From the NCBI GenBank assembly GCA_945870185.1, contig CAMBRK010000034.1, forward strand, positions 1-42,331: a DNA stretch of 42,331 nucleotides, written 5' to 3'. The position numbers and the translations under genes were made by a program. Source of the DNA: Aureispira sp. CCB-QB1 (GTDB lineage Bacteria > Bacteroidota > Bacteroidia > Chitinophagales > Saprospiraceae). The notes beneath the pieces are model-generated. The model was given only the letters and a program-made list of their open reading frames with translations. It was not told the DNA's origin and ran no database searches. This document shows positions 1 to 7,278 of this stretch, one piece after another (the stretch's first letter is position 1; each line of letters begins with the position of its first letter).

Positions 1-183
1 ATATTATAGGTGAAGAGACTATTGCCGACGCAGTTTTAGATCGCTTAGCCCACACATCATATAAAATCGAATTAAGAGGAGATAGTTTAAGAAAAAATCG
101 GTAATTTTGTCACTCCTAAGCGGCATAAACCACCAAATCATCTGGGGGGTCAATATGTCCAGAATAGGGGGTCAGTTTAAACA
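1..183 (+). mobile_element. IS21-family insertion sequence, right end (partial)
   Basis: The end of istB is followed by about 80 nt carrying two related G-rich repeats, GGGGGGTCAATATGTCCAGA (from 144) and GGGGGTCAGTTTAAACAGAA (from 167), spaced about 23 bp. IS21-family ends usually carry such multiple terminal repeats as transposase-binding sites. The element probably ends near 183 in ...CA, but the exact boundary is uncertain because the left end and the target duplication lie outside the window. It sits inside the maturase gene on the opposite strand. Confidence 0.72.
3..104 (+). CDS. istB: IstB-like ATP-binding protein of IS21 family, C-terminal end
   Basis: The frame enters from the left edge and stops with TAA at 102-104. 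The 33 visible residues include AILDRL-type text (ADAVLDRLAHTSYKIELRG) and end in GDSLRKNR, which matches the conserved C-terminus of IstB helper ATPases (pattern DRL.H....I.L.G.S.RK). IstB assists the IstA transposase by binding and remodelling target DNA. The Walker motifs lie outside the window. No competing identity looks plausible for this tail. Confidence 0.8.
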   Translation: MIGEETIADAVLDRLAHTSYKIELRGDSLRKNR

Positions 184-442
184 GAATATCCATTAGTTCA
201 TCTTCTAAATGATTTTTAATAATTGTCTGATTTATATCCGTTTTTAAAATTTCCTTTTTTTCAAGAGATTTTCTGAAATAAATTGAGCACAGTTCTTGAT
301 TTAAATATGAATTAATTATTTCAAATAATTCAAAATTATCTTGTATTCTCTTAAATTCCAAGTTATAATATGAAAGCCAATCAAAAATTACATTAGTAGT
401 TTGATCTTTGCTTTCAGAAATAATATAAATAATTTTACTCAT
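116..442 (-). pseudogene. ATP-grasp peptide maturase (GRASP-with-SPASM type), 5' fragment cut by IS21
   Basis: The ATG at 442 gives MSKIIYIISESKDQTTNVIF, a hydrophobic beta-strand start followed by DWLSYYNLEFKRI. This is the typical N-terminus of the ATP-grasp maturases of grasp-with-spasm peptide systems in Bacteroidota. A later SIYFRKS fits their conserved aromatic-Y-R-K segment. Full-length relatives are around 300 residues or more. Here native sequence stops after about 88 residues, and the last ~20 residues (from KLTPYSGH) are translated IS21 end sequence. The ATP-binding and catalytic parts are absent, so the product should be inactive. It lies downstream of, and on the same strand as, the two precursor peptides. 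Family assignment is from remembered pattern; truncation by the IS is seen directly. Confidence 0.6.
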
Positions 443-571
443 TTCCAATACAGAATTGACACAAATAAATAATTAAAGCAAGTAGATTAACCTTACTTTA
501 ATTATTTATCTTGTATTTTGATTTAAAATATTTAAATAATTTTTAAGCAAATATCCTACAGTCGAACGTAG

Positions 572-769
572 TTATTTATCATCACATTGATCTTCATAAT
601 AATTACCCCCTGTCCACCAACCCATAGAGTGAGTGGTGGTACCATCAGGCCACCTACAAATTGAATCATAATTGACTTTGTCCTTACCACCGATAATACC
701 AGATAATCCAACATTTTCACTTTCCAGTAACTTGTAGGATTCAAAAGAATTCAATAATAAATCTTTCAT
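572..769 (-). CDS. Double-glycine leader precursor peptide 2 (putative graspetide/RiPP)
   Basis: A 65-residue peptide. The leader runs from MKDLLLNSFESYKLLE to the GIIGGK cleavage-type motif near residue 28. The core is rich in W, Y, T, D and contains RWPDGTTTH and a C-terminal DQCDDK. It shares leader (MKD.LL..FE..L), PDG.TH, two cysteines and the C.DK terminus with the neighbour at 868-1053, so the two are paralogous precursors. The T and D/E-rich core suits side-chain ester or amide formation by an ATP-grasp enzyme, but no modification can be read from sequence. The adjacent maturase is truncated, so modification may no longer occur from this locus. Confidence 0.65.
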   Translation of the reverse strand: MKDLLLNSFESYKLLESENVGLSGIIGGKDKVNYDSICRWPDGTTTHSMGWWTGGNYYEDQCDDK

Positions 770-867
770 TTGTTTACATTTTTTTATTTTTAAAAATCAT
801 TTAATTAATAATTAAATAATACCATTATTAAATTTAACATTATAAATTCTGAACAAGATTAATACAT

Positions 868-1053
868 TTATTTATCATAACAAGAATCAGTATAATGAGT
901 AAACTTATAAGAATCTCCCCATTCATGAAATACATGAGTGCGGCCATCAGGAAGATTTGTAATTGTAGTACAAGACCACTGCTTACCGCCAACTATTTTT
1001 TCGTTGTTGGGTAAAATAAATTTTTCAAAATCAGATAACAAAACATCTTTCAT
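868..1053 (-). CDS. Double-glycine leader precursor peptide 1 (putative graspetide/RiPP)
   Basis: A 61-residue peptide and the first gene of the leftward locus. The leader MKDVLLSDFEKFILPNNEK ends in IVGGK at residues 20-24, a Bacteroidota double-glycine export leader. The core has CTTITNLPDGRTHVF and ends DSCYDK, aligning with the second precursor at PDG.TH and C.DK. GG leaders are normally cut by peptidase-containing ABC transporters; none is visible here. The promoter and the GC-rich leader at 1087-1194 lie just upstream. The start is clear because the leader motif begins at this ATG. Confidence 0.68.
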   Translation of the reverse strand: MKDVLLSDFEKFILPNNEKIVGGKQWSCTTITNLPDGRTHVFHEWGDSYKFTHYTDSCYDK

Positions 1054-1086
1054 TTTATTAATTTTTAGTATTAACCTTTTCTTTTC

Positions 1087-1194
1087 AATCGCCTCCCCAC
1101 ACTACATGGTTCTGCCGGGTTCAGGTATCTCCCGTCTGCTTGTCACATCACCGCTGGCCGGCAGCTTTGTGTAAGGGTGCAGCATTCCCTTTTT
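1087..1194 (-). ncRNA. GC-rich structured leader RNA, class not recognised
   Basis: A strikingly GC-rich island in an AT-rich intergenic region. Read on the minus strand it forms nested stems: CCCTTACAC pairs with GTGTGGGG, and inside it GCTGCCGG pairs with CCGGCAG; GGTGAT and ATACC can extend the apical part. It lies in the 5' UTR of the precursor peptides, downstream of a good promoter (1221-1228), so a cis-regulatory RNA is one reading. On the plus strand AGGG/CCCT is followed by TTTTTT at 1189-1194, so a plus-strand small RNA with its own terminator is the alternative. Cobalamin, TPP, SAM and SRP motifs were considered by eye and do not fit. Confidence 0.45.
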
Positions 1195-1220
1195 TGTACC
1201 GTTTGATCATAAATACGATG

Positions 1221-1228
1221 CAAACATA
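1221..1228 (-). promoter_or_regulatory. Promoter -7 element for the precursor-peptide operon
   Basis: On the minus strand the sequence is TATGTTTG, an exact Bacteroidota TAnnTTTG -7 element. Transcription would start near 1214, giving a ~160-nt leader that contains the structured element. No TTG lies at the ideal 19-nt spacing; TTTG within the palindrome at 1240-1254 is 14 nt upstream. Confidence 0.6.
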
Positions 1229-1239
1229 CGGGCAGTGAG

Positions 1240-1254
1240 CGCCAAATTTTGGCG
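1240..1254. promoter_or_regulatory. 15-bp palindrome over the -33 region, operator-like
   Basis: CGCCAAA-T-TTTGGCG is a perfect inverted repeat, placed 11 bp upstream of the -7 element of the peptide operon. Its position over the -33 region suits a repressor or activator site. No cognate regulator is identified. Confidence 0.4.
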
Positions 1255-1424
1255 TTGGACAAATTATTTTTTATTTTTTTTAAATTATTTTTTCTTACCT
1301 TTTCAGCAGCAAACCATGCTTATAAAATAATATTTTGTCCAGCTTTATTAATTCCTACCTCTATCTAATATTGTATGGTCGATGCATTGATGTGACGGTA
1401 TAATGATTGGATTTTTGGGTGTTG

Positions 1425-1827
1425 TCGCCTTTGCGACATTTTTGGGATTTTTTTCTCTATGAGCTAAACTTTAAAAAAACTGTCCAATCTGTGTCGTCTG
1501 CGAGATATTTATCTTGCTCACAGAACTTGTGCTGCCACAGCAGTATATCACAGATTTCACAGATGGAATCGCCTTTACGACATTTTGGGATTTTTTTTCT
1601 CTCTATGATCTAAACTTTAAAAAATCTGCGCAATCTGTGTTGTCTGCGAGATATTTATTTTGCTCTCAGAACTTGTGCTGCCACAGCAGTATATCACGGA
1701 TTTCACAGATGGTATCGCCTTTGCGATATTTTTAGGATTTTTTTTTCTCGATGATCTAAACTTTAAAAATCTGAGTAATCTGCGAGAAGATTGTTTCTCA
1801 CGGATTTCTCGGATTTCGCAGATGGTG
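1425..1827. repeat. Three tandem ~145-bp imperfect repeats
   Basis: Units start at 1425, 1569 and 1715, each at TCGCCTTT; the third is partial. Each unit has a TCGC-cttt-GCGA type hairpin, a T-rich tract, CTAAACTTTAAAAA, and TCTGCGAG. The first two also contain AGAACTTGTGCTGC and ATATCAC. Open frames over this stretch follow the repeat period and are not credible genes. Between 1255 and 1425 only AT-rich spacer is seen. Confidence 0.8.
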
Positions 1828-1838
1828 CTCACTAGACC

Positions 1839-2141
1839 TTATAGGTTTTCAAAACCTGTACAGTCTGTACTTGGCCTCCGACCACCTTTTATTTTCATTA
1901 AATCCTGACTACCAACTGTGACCCGAAATTCATAACTCACAGGCTCGGTTAGTATATAAGAATCACTACTCTTACAAAATTCTATTGGGTAGCCTTCATC
2001 CTTCAGCGCTTGTATCAGTCGCTGCACAGACCTTTTACTCATGTTTAGCTTAGCGGCAAATCGATTCGCATCACCTGTACTTTTTCTTTTCATCAGGCCA
2101 ATCACCCTGGCCAAAAACGCTGCATCATCCATTAGATTCAT
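1839..2141 (-). CDS. Small helix-turn-helix transcriptional regulator
   Basis: Taken from the internal ATG at 2141 (MNLMDDAAFLARVIGLMKRK), giving 100 residues. The longer frame upstream is a hydrophobic, Cys-rich run unlikely to be native. Residues ~8-65 form a winged-helix/HTH_11-like unit: FAAKLNMSKRSVQRLIQALK is the helix-turn-helix and GYPIEF....SYIL the wing. This resembles the DNA-binding part of DeoR/WYL-type or excisionase-like regulators, but no effector domain follows. It ends against the tandem repeats and may regulate only itself or a lost partner. Confidence 0.6.
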   Translation of the reverse strand: MNLMDDAAFLARVIGLMKRKSTGDANRFAAKLNMSKRSVQRLIQALKDEGYPIEFCKSSDSYILTEPVSYEFRVTVGSQDLMKIKGGRRPSTDCTGFENL

Positions 2142-2364
2142 ATCACATGTTTTAAAAATTGTTATAAAAATACCAACACTTATGTCACAACATAAATGCA
2201 ATAATCCTAAAATAAAACCAAATGTGATACAGAATGCCGGAAAACGGGGTAAGTCTTTTCTCATTAAACATTTGAAGTCACATTGTTACATAAATAAGAC
2301 ATTCATCATCAACTTCTCAATAATGAATAATAATCCAGATCGAAATGTATGACCAAATATCTAT

Positions 2365-2400
2365 ACCACTGCATTACTTGATTTATTAAGTGGCAGTGGT
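2365..2400. repeat. Stem-loop with 8-bp arms
   Basis: ACCACTGC (2365-2372) and GCAGTGGT (2393-2400) pair perfectly, with a possible inner ACTT/AAGT extension. No U-tract follows on the plus strand, so it is not an obvious terminator. Confidence 0.5.
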
Positions 2401-3071
2401 TTGACTTTCGGTCTTATTGGAAATTTTTGTTTGTCTTTACAATTTTAAAAAAGTCCAATTCAAATAAATAACAACGGGTATAATTTAATAACGTAAAAAT
2501 ATAAAAATTATGATTACAAAGTATGGGAAAGTGATATTTTTTTATAAATATCAATTGGACATATCGAAGATTACTTTGAAGTACTTATCATCAAAAAGAC
2601 ATTTCAAAGGTTTTGCGATGAAACAATCCAATAATTATTTGATATTGACCAAGCCAAAGACGTCTGCCAAAACACATTATGGGAGACCAATAATACTAAA
2701 TGGGTTGTGGCGAAAGCTTGATGAAAGGTCCTAGTCACTTTATGGACCTTGGTGAAGGATAAACGACCTATACTTTACAGCTTGTGAATGTTCCTTAGCT
2801 GTAAGGGTGATGTCACGAAGTCTTATGGTCTAGTCACAAAGCATTAACGAATCTTCCTGAAGACTTTTGGTGAGGTCCATAAGAGTTTATGAACTGTCGC
2901 AAGTTATTTTTGCCTTATTCGATAAGCTTTAGGTCAGGTCGTAAAGTCTTAACCTTCATCCATATAAGCTTACCGAGCACGCCAATTTGGTTTTTGATAA
3001 GTCAAATACCTTATACGCAGGTACAAAAGAGTTATCGAATAGTCCTTTAAGCTTTTGGAGTACTATCAGTA

Positions 3072-3093
3072 TCTTAATCGATATCGATTAAGA
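3072..3093. repeat. Perfect 22-bp palindrome
   Basis: TCTTAATCGAT is followed directly by its reverse complement ATCGATTAAGA with no spacer. This is long for chance and suggests a dimeric protein-binding site or cruciform. Confidence 0.7.
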
Positions 3094-3259
3094 ATTAATT
3101 TATGTCATGAGACACAGTAATGATGTTGATTAATTCTTTATCAATATGGAGATATACAAAAGCTATATTAAAACAATATCTATCGATATTGATACATTAT
3201 TGAATAATATCGATTTACTATTAAAAAATATAAAATAGTATAAATATGTATGGATTTAC

Positions 3260-3302
3260 ACTCTATTCATATGGATACATGCTTATTCCATATGAATGGA
3301 GT
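3260..3302. repeat. Inverted repeat with 16-bp arms (one mismatch)
   Basis: ACTCTATTCATATGGA (3260-3275) and TCCATATGAATGGAGT (3287-3302) pair with a single mismatch around an 11-nt loop. No U-tract follows on the plus strand (TATTAAACAA), so it is not a clear terminator. Confidence 0.65.
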
Positions 3303-3557
3303 ATTAAACAATATGCCAGTCTAAAGTATGTATATAGATAAACACCAAACTACAAATTATAGCCCATGAAATGAGCATGATACAAAGTGTTTGGATTATA
3401 CCGTAGTTTTAACCAATCGTCCGAATATAAAAAAGTACTTCGCCGAAAGCACCGACTTGGCAGGGACTTTCGAAGCCCTTCGAAATGATTTGAACCATAA
3501 ATTTATGTGCCTGTTTATTCAATGGCTTTTTTATGGTACTTAATTAAGTTTTACAAT

Positions 3558-3565
3558 TACCTTTG
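3558..3565 (+). promoter_or_regulatory. Promoter -7 element for the PH-domain gene pair
   Basis: TACCTTTG matches TAnnTTTG and lies 23 nt before the ATG at 3589. No clear -33 TTG is seen at the usual distance. Confidence 0.5.
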
Positions 3566-3588
3566 TAATCTTTTAAACTTTAATTTTC

Positions 3589-4113
3589 ATGTCCTTCTCC
3601 AACCATCAAATCCAGAGTGCAAGCTTGCCAACCATCTCTGACATCACCTTTGAAAAATTAGATCCGTCTTATCGTAAAATAAGTGTGATTACATCATGTA
3701 TCTTTTGTTTGGTGATACTGATAGTCTACTTGTTTGTTGGCTACTTTATAGATATTTTATATCATTGGCCATGGATATTGGTATTTGCATTAGGATGGTC
3801 AGTTTTGACCAGTTTGATTATTATTTTGGCAATCAAAGGGTATACCTATGAAGGCTTTGCCATTCGGGAGAAAGACATTTTGTACCAATCCGGTATTTTT
3901 TTCAAATCAGTGGTGATCATACCTTTTAATCGGGTGCAGCATTGTGAGATTGAGCAAGGACCTGTAGATAGGATGTTTGGGCTGTCATCTCTTTCTATTT
4001 TTACTGCAGGTGGCAGTTCCAGCGATCTCAATATACCTGGATTGGCACATGATAAAGCAAATCAGCTCAAACAGTTTATAACCAACCAAGTGGCTCGGGA
4101 TGAGGAAGAGTGA
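3589..4113 (+). CDS. PH domain-containing membrane protein (YdbS-like)
   Basis: A 174-residue protein with two transmembrane segments (about residues 32-52 and 60-82), then a bacterial PH-like domain (bPH2/DUF304): YEGFAIREKDILYQSGIFF, IIPFNRVQHCEIEQGP and LSIFTAGGSSSD are the family's typical strands. YdbS/YdbT pairs occur widely; in Bacillus they have been linked to protection against a circular bacteriocin (established for that system, not transferable without test). The last 14 bases overlap the next gene, so the two are surely translated together. The exact role here is unknown. Confidence 0.8.
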   Translation: MSFSNHQIQSASLPTISDITFEKLDPSYRKISVITSCIFCLVILIVYLFVGYFIDILYHWPWILVFALGWSVLTSLIIILAIKGYTYEGFAIREKDILYQSGIFFKSVVIIPFNRVQHCEIEQGPVDRMFGLSSLSIFTAGGSSSDLNIPGLAHDKANQLKQFITNQVARDEEE

Positions 4114-5596
4114 TTTTGATTTCACAGTGCCCAACAGGCAGTCTTATGTAGCTATATTGATGATTCTGTTCAAGACGATCAATATCGTTGTCAGGCAGTT
4201 GATACCTGTATTATTGGTTTTTTTGGTAGGTGGCGCCAAAGATAAAGGAAGTTACATTTTGATGGGTGTGATAGGTATAGCCTTACTTTCCATGATATAT
4301 TCGATTATCAATTTTTTCAAAACTTACTTTTATATTGAAAATAACGAATTGGTTTTGCAATCAGGAGTGTTTCAGCGTAAAAAGACGTCGATTCCCTTTG
4401 AGCGGATTCAATCTATTAACTTTGAACAAAACATCATTCACCAGTTGTTTTCTGTTTTGAAAATAAAAATCGACACTGCGGGTTCCGAAAAAAGTGAGTT
4501 TGAATTTCATGCTATAGAAGAACAAAAAGCTCAAGAACTCAGAGATTTGATTTTGGCCCAAAAAAATCAAAATCATAGTTTTTCAACATCAGAAGATGAA
4601 GCCGCTGTAAATGAAGACGGCTCCATGGTTTTTAAGCCCATTATGACTTTGGGTATAGCCGATTTGTTTAAAGTAGGTTTTACTGAAAATCACATCAAGT
4701 CAGTAGGTCTGATCTTGGTTTTCTTTTTTTGGATCTATCAAAACCTGCAGGAAGTAGGCGTAGATGTAGACGAATACTCTGAAGATATACCTGAATGGGA
4801 ATGGAACGGAACTATAATCATCACCTTGGTGGCCCTCATGATGTTCGTTTCTGTATTCATATCTTTAATCAGGACTGTTGTGACCCACTTTGATTTGCAA
4901 TTTTTAAGATCGAGACATGGTTTTAAGGTAGTTTCAGGTCTATTTACCAAAAAAGAAACATCAGCTGCAGATCACAAAATTCAATATATTTCATGGTCTG
5001 ACAATCTGCTCAAAAGATGGATTGGATTTAAAGACTTACGTCTAAATCAAGCGTCGGGCGCAGAAGCAAACCTGAAAACATCTATCAAAATCCCTGGATG
5101 TCAAGACCAACATTTAGAAAGTGTGATTCATTCGTTATTTGGTGACGCACAGCTAGAACACATGGAAGTACATAGGATTGATAAGCGATATTTTACCCGA
5201 TATGTTTTTTTATTAAGTATTTTATACCTGATTTTTGCCGGAGTCATGATATGGTTTGAACTATGGAAACCGTTGATTGCAGGTACCATCTTTTATATTT
5301 ATTTAGTGGGAAACAGGTACTTGTCATTAACCAAGAAGAAATATGGGTATCATGATGAGTTACTTTATGTCCAAGGAGGTATTTTTGGTGATAAGTCTGA
5401 ACTTTTACCCATATTTAAAATTCAAGCGCTAGAAATTTATCAATCTCCTTATCAAAGTAAAAATGGTCTTTGTAATATTATTTTTTTCACCGCTTCAGGT
5501 AAGATTCAAATCCCATACATCAGTATCCATCTCGCAAATCAGATAAGCGACAATTTTATCTATAAGGTAGAGACTGATCATAGAAAATGGATGTGA
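4100..5596 (+). CDS. PH domain-containing membrane protein (YdbT-like)
   Basis: A 498-residue partner of the preceding gene, starting inside it. Two transmembrane segments near the N-terminus are followed by a bPH2 unit (IENNELVLQSGVFQRKKTSI..ERIQSINFEQ). A middle pair of membrane segments (about 200-260) precedes a second, more diverged PH-like unit (FKVVSGLFTKKETSAADHKIQYISW). A final membrane pair (about 365-405) precedes a third (DELLYVQGGIFGDKSELLPIFKIQALEIYQSPYQ). Three repeats of membrane hairpin plus PH domain is the usual YdbT layout. It is likely an inner-membrane complex with the YdbS-like protein. Confidence 0.8.
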   Translation: MRKSDFDFTVPNRQSYVAILMILFKTINIVVRQLIPVLLVFLVGGAKDKGSYILMGVIGIALLSMIYSIINFFKTYFYIENNELVLQSGVFQRKKTSIPFERIQSINFEQNIIHQLFSVLKIKIDTAGSEKSEFEFHAIEEQKAQELRDLILAQKNQNHSFSTSEDEAAVNEDGSMVFKPIMTLGIADLFKVGFTENHIKSVGLILVFFFWIYQNLQEVGVDVDEYSEDIPEWEWNGTIIITLVALMMFVSVFISLIRTVVTHFDLQFLRSRHGFKVVSGLFTKKETSAADHKIQYISWSDNLLKRWIGFKDLRLNQASGAEANLKTSIKIPGCQDQHLESVIHSLFGDAQLEHMEVHRIDKRYFTRYVFLLSILYLIFAGVMIWFELWKPLIAGTIFYIYLVGNRYLSLTKKKYGYHDELLYVQGGIFGDKSELLPIFKIQALEIYQSPYQSKNGLCNIIFFTASGKIQIPYISIHLANQISDNFIYKVETDHRKWM

Positions 5597-5699
5597 TTAT
5601 TCAATTACGTGATTTTAATTACTTTTTTATATGATTATTATCAGCGTTATAATAGCTTAAATCCAATTTCTTTGTGGCAAAATTTATAAATATCATCAA

Positions 5700-6986
5700 A
5701 TGAGAATTCCCATATCATATCAGACAACAGAAGAAGCACTCCAATTGATTAAAAGTGGAGATCGTGTTTTTGTTCATGGTAGCGCTCAAACACCTACCAA
5801 TATGCTTAAAAATCTTGCAGAACAATCCCATAGACTCAAAGATGTCGAATTGGTTTTTATTTCGGTATTGGGAGAAATATTTGTAAATAAGCCCCAATAC
5901 ATAGATTCTTTTAATATCAATGCTTTGTTTGTATCAGAGCCCATCAGAAAGGATGTCAATGAAGGTAGAGCGGACTATGTACCGATATTTTTAAGTGAAA
6001 TACCCGAATTGTTTAAAAGAAATGTGTTGCCTATTGATGTAGCTATCATTCAGGTTTCGCCACCTGACAAACATGGCTACTGTTCTATGGGTGTGTCCGT
6101 GGATGTAGCGAGGTCTGCAGTCAATACGGCAAAAAAAGTCATAGCTCAAGTAAATCCCAATGTGCCCAGAACTCATGGTGACGGTCTCATACATACTAAG
6201 CGTTTTGCATCTATAGTTTATTGTGAGGAACCACTACATGAGGCTTCTTATGGAGCTAGGGTAGGAGAGGACGAAATCAAAATCGGTGAACACGTTGCTA
6301 ATTTGATAGAAGACAGATCTACGATTCAAATGGGAATTGGAGCTATTCCCGATGCTGTGCTACGCTGTTTGGGCAACCATAAAGATTTAGGGGTACATAC
6401 TGAAATGCTCTCTGACGGTATCATTAGTTTGTTTGACAACGACATTGTGACCAATAAGTATAAAACTATACACCCCAATAAAATTGTGACAGGGTTTGCA
6501 TTAGGTAGTAGAAAACTTTACGATTACATAGATGATAATCCTGCATTTTCGTTTTTAGATATAGATTATGTCAATGATCCTCACGTTATCAAGAGAAATC
6601 CCAAAGTTGTCGCAATTAATAGTGCTATTGAAGTGGATTTGACGGGACAGATATGCTCTGACTCAATCGGTACTTTTCAATTTAGCGGTGTAGGTGGACA
6701 GATGGATTTCTTAAGAGGGGCTGCTTTGAGTCCAGGTGGTAAACCCATCATAGCACTACCGTCTCGTACCAATAAGGGTGTGTCCAGGATTGTACCTTTT
6801 TTAAAGCCAGGAGCAGGAGTTGTTGCTACCAGAGCACATGCACATTATATAGTTACTGAGTTTGGAGTAGCTTACTTATATGGTAAAAACCTAAGACAAA
6901 GGGCAAAAGCACTCATTAACATTGCACACCCTGATGATCGTGAAGGACTTGAAAAAGCATGTTTCGAAAGGTTCATGGTTTTTTAG
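5700..6986 (+). CDS. Acetyl-CoA hydrolase/transferase family (4-hydroxybutyrate CoA-transferase-like)
   Basis: A 428-residue class I CoA-transferase. The N-terminal half has GDRVFVHGSAQTPTNML and PPDKHGYCSMGVSVD. The C-terminal half has GIGAIPDAVL, then GVHTEMLSDG with the expected catalytic glutamate at residue 235, and GVGGQMDFLRGA, IIALPSRTNKG and VTEFGVAYLYGKNLRQRA, all standard for the family. It moves CoA between short-chain acyl groups, probably acetyl-CoA and a hydroxy- or simple fatty acid; the exact substrate cannot be read. Length is normal. It is transcribed alone and converges on the next gene with one base between the stops. Confidence 0.88.
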   Translation: MRIPISYQTTEEALQLIKSGDRVFVHGSAQTPTNMLKNLAEQSHRLKDVELVFISVLGEIFVNKPQYIDSFNINALFVSEPIRKDVNEGRADYVPIFLSEIPELFKRNVLPIDVAIIQVSPPDKHGYCSMGVSVDVARSAVNTAKKVIAQVNPNVPRTHGDGLIHTKRFASIVYCEEPLHEASYGARVGEDEIKIGEHVANLIEDRSTIQMGIGAIPDAVLRCLGNHKDLGVHTEMLSDGIISLFDNDIVTNKYKTIHPNKIVTGFALGSRKLYDYIDDNPAFSFLDIDYVNDPHVIKRNPKVVAINSAIEVDLTGQICSDSIGTFQFSGVGGQMDFLRGAALSPGGKPIIALPSRTNKGVSRIVPFLKPGAGVVATRAHAHYIVTEFGVAYLYGKNLRQRAKALINIAHPDDREGLEKACFERFMVF

Positions 6987-6987
6987 T

Positions 6988-7227
6988 TTAACGTGCTCCG
7001 ACGGTACTTGTAAAAATGGCATTTTTGTTAAAGTTTTCGGCTTTTGTTAAGTCTATTTGGCCATTTATGTACATATATTCTTTAAAATTGCAATCAAAAA
7101 GATTGAAAGCCATATCACATATACAACAATCTAAAGCATAATATTCTAATCCGTCGAGTTTATATAAGGTCATCGTATGGCATGAAAATGATTTATCAAT
7201 TTTAGGCTTCATATGATATTTGTCCAT
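6988..7227 (-). CDS. Small Cys-rich hypothetical protein, DUF6970-like fragment
   Basis: A 79-residue frame 51 bp downstream of clpX. The segment LYKLDGLEYYALDCCICDMAFNLFDCNFKEY resembles the V/L-Y-Y-x-x-x-x-CCD-x-x-x-x-LYD-x-x-C core of small Bacteroidota lipoproteins (DUF6970 type). The frame is open for 13 more codons upstream (including ...NSCVQKV), which fits that family's C...K segment, but no ATG or signal peptide is found there. Either a cytoplasmic variant or, more likely, a decayed gene that lost its secretion signal and the C-terminal PDGG region. Low certainty on both gene reality and family. Confidence 0.45.
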   Translation of the reverse strand: MDKYHMKPKIDKSFSCHTMTLYKLDGLEYYALDCCICDMAFNLFDCNFKEYMYINGQIDLTKAENFNKNAIFTSTVGAR

Positions 7228-7278
7228 TACTTTCTGTACACAACTATTACTGATATCTTTATCATTTTAGCTAAAAAG

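Larger units (their letters stand above)
2142..3588. other. Gene-poor, palindrome-rich interval
   Basis: No credible gene is seen; a 74-codon frame at 2510-2734 has no family features. The interval instead holds many inverted repeats: 2365-2372/2393-2400 (ACCACTGC), 2725-2731/2744-2750 (AAGGTCC), 2775-2782/2797-2804 (TTACAGCT), 2916-2925/3032-3041 (TATTCGATAA), 3072-3093, 3174-3191 and 3260-3302. The last ~60 bases hold the promoter of the next gene. Confidence 0.6.

Noticed and set aside
1087-1194. Cobalamin, TPP, glycine or SRP RNA identity for the GC-rich element
   Set aside because: Short similarities only (GGGAAT, CAGGTATCTCC); required core motifs such as the B12 box or the SRP GGAAG loop are absent.
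1407-1908. Several frames of 68-82 codons over the tandem repeats
   Set aside because: They repeat with the DNA period in different frames and carry no protein features.
2041-2352. 103-codon plus-strand frame over the HTH gene
   Set aside because: Antisense shadow of the HTH reading frame, with no domain signal.
2510-2734. 74-codon open frame on the plus strand
   Set aside because: No family pattern, overlaps the palindrome-rich region, and composition looks non-coding.
3446-3458. Minus-strand AAGTCGGTGCTTT resembles the end of a Cas9 tracrRNA
   Set aside because: No cas genes, CRISPR repeats or anti-repeat nearby; a 13-base match is not meaningful.
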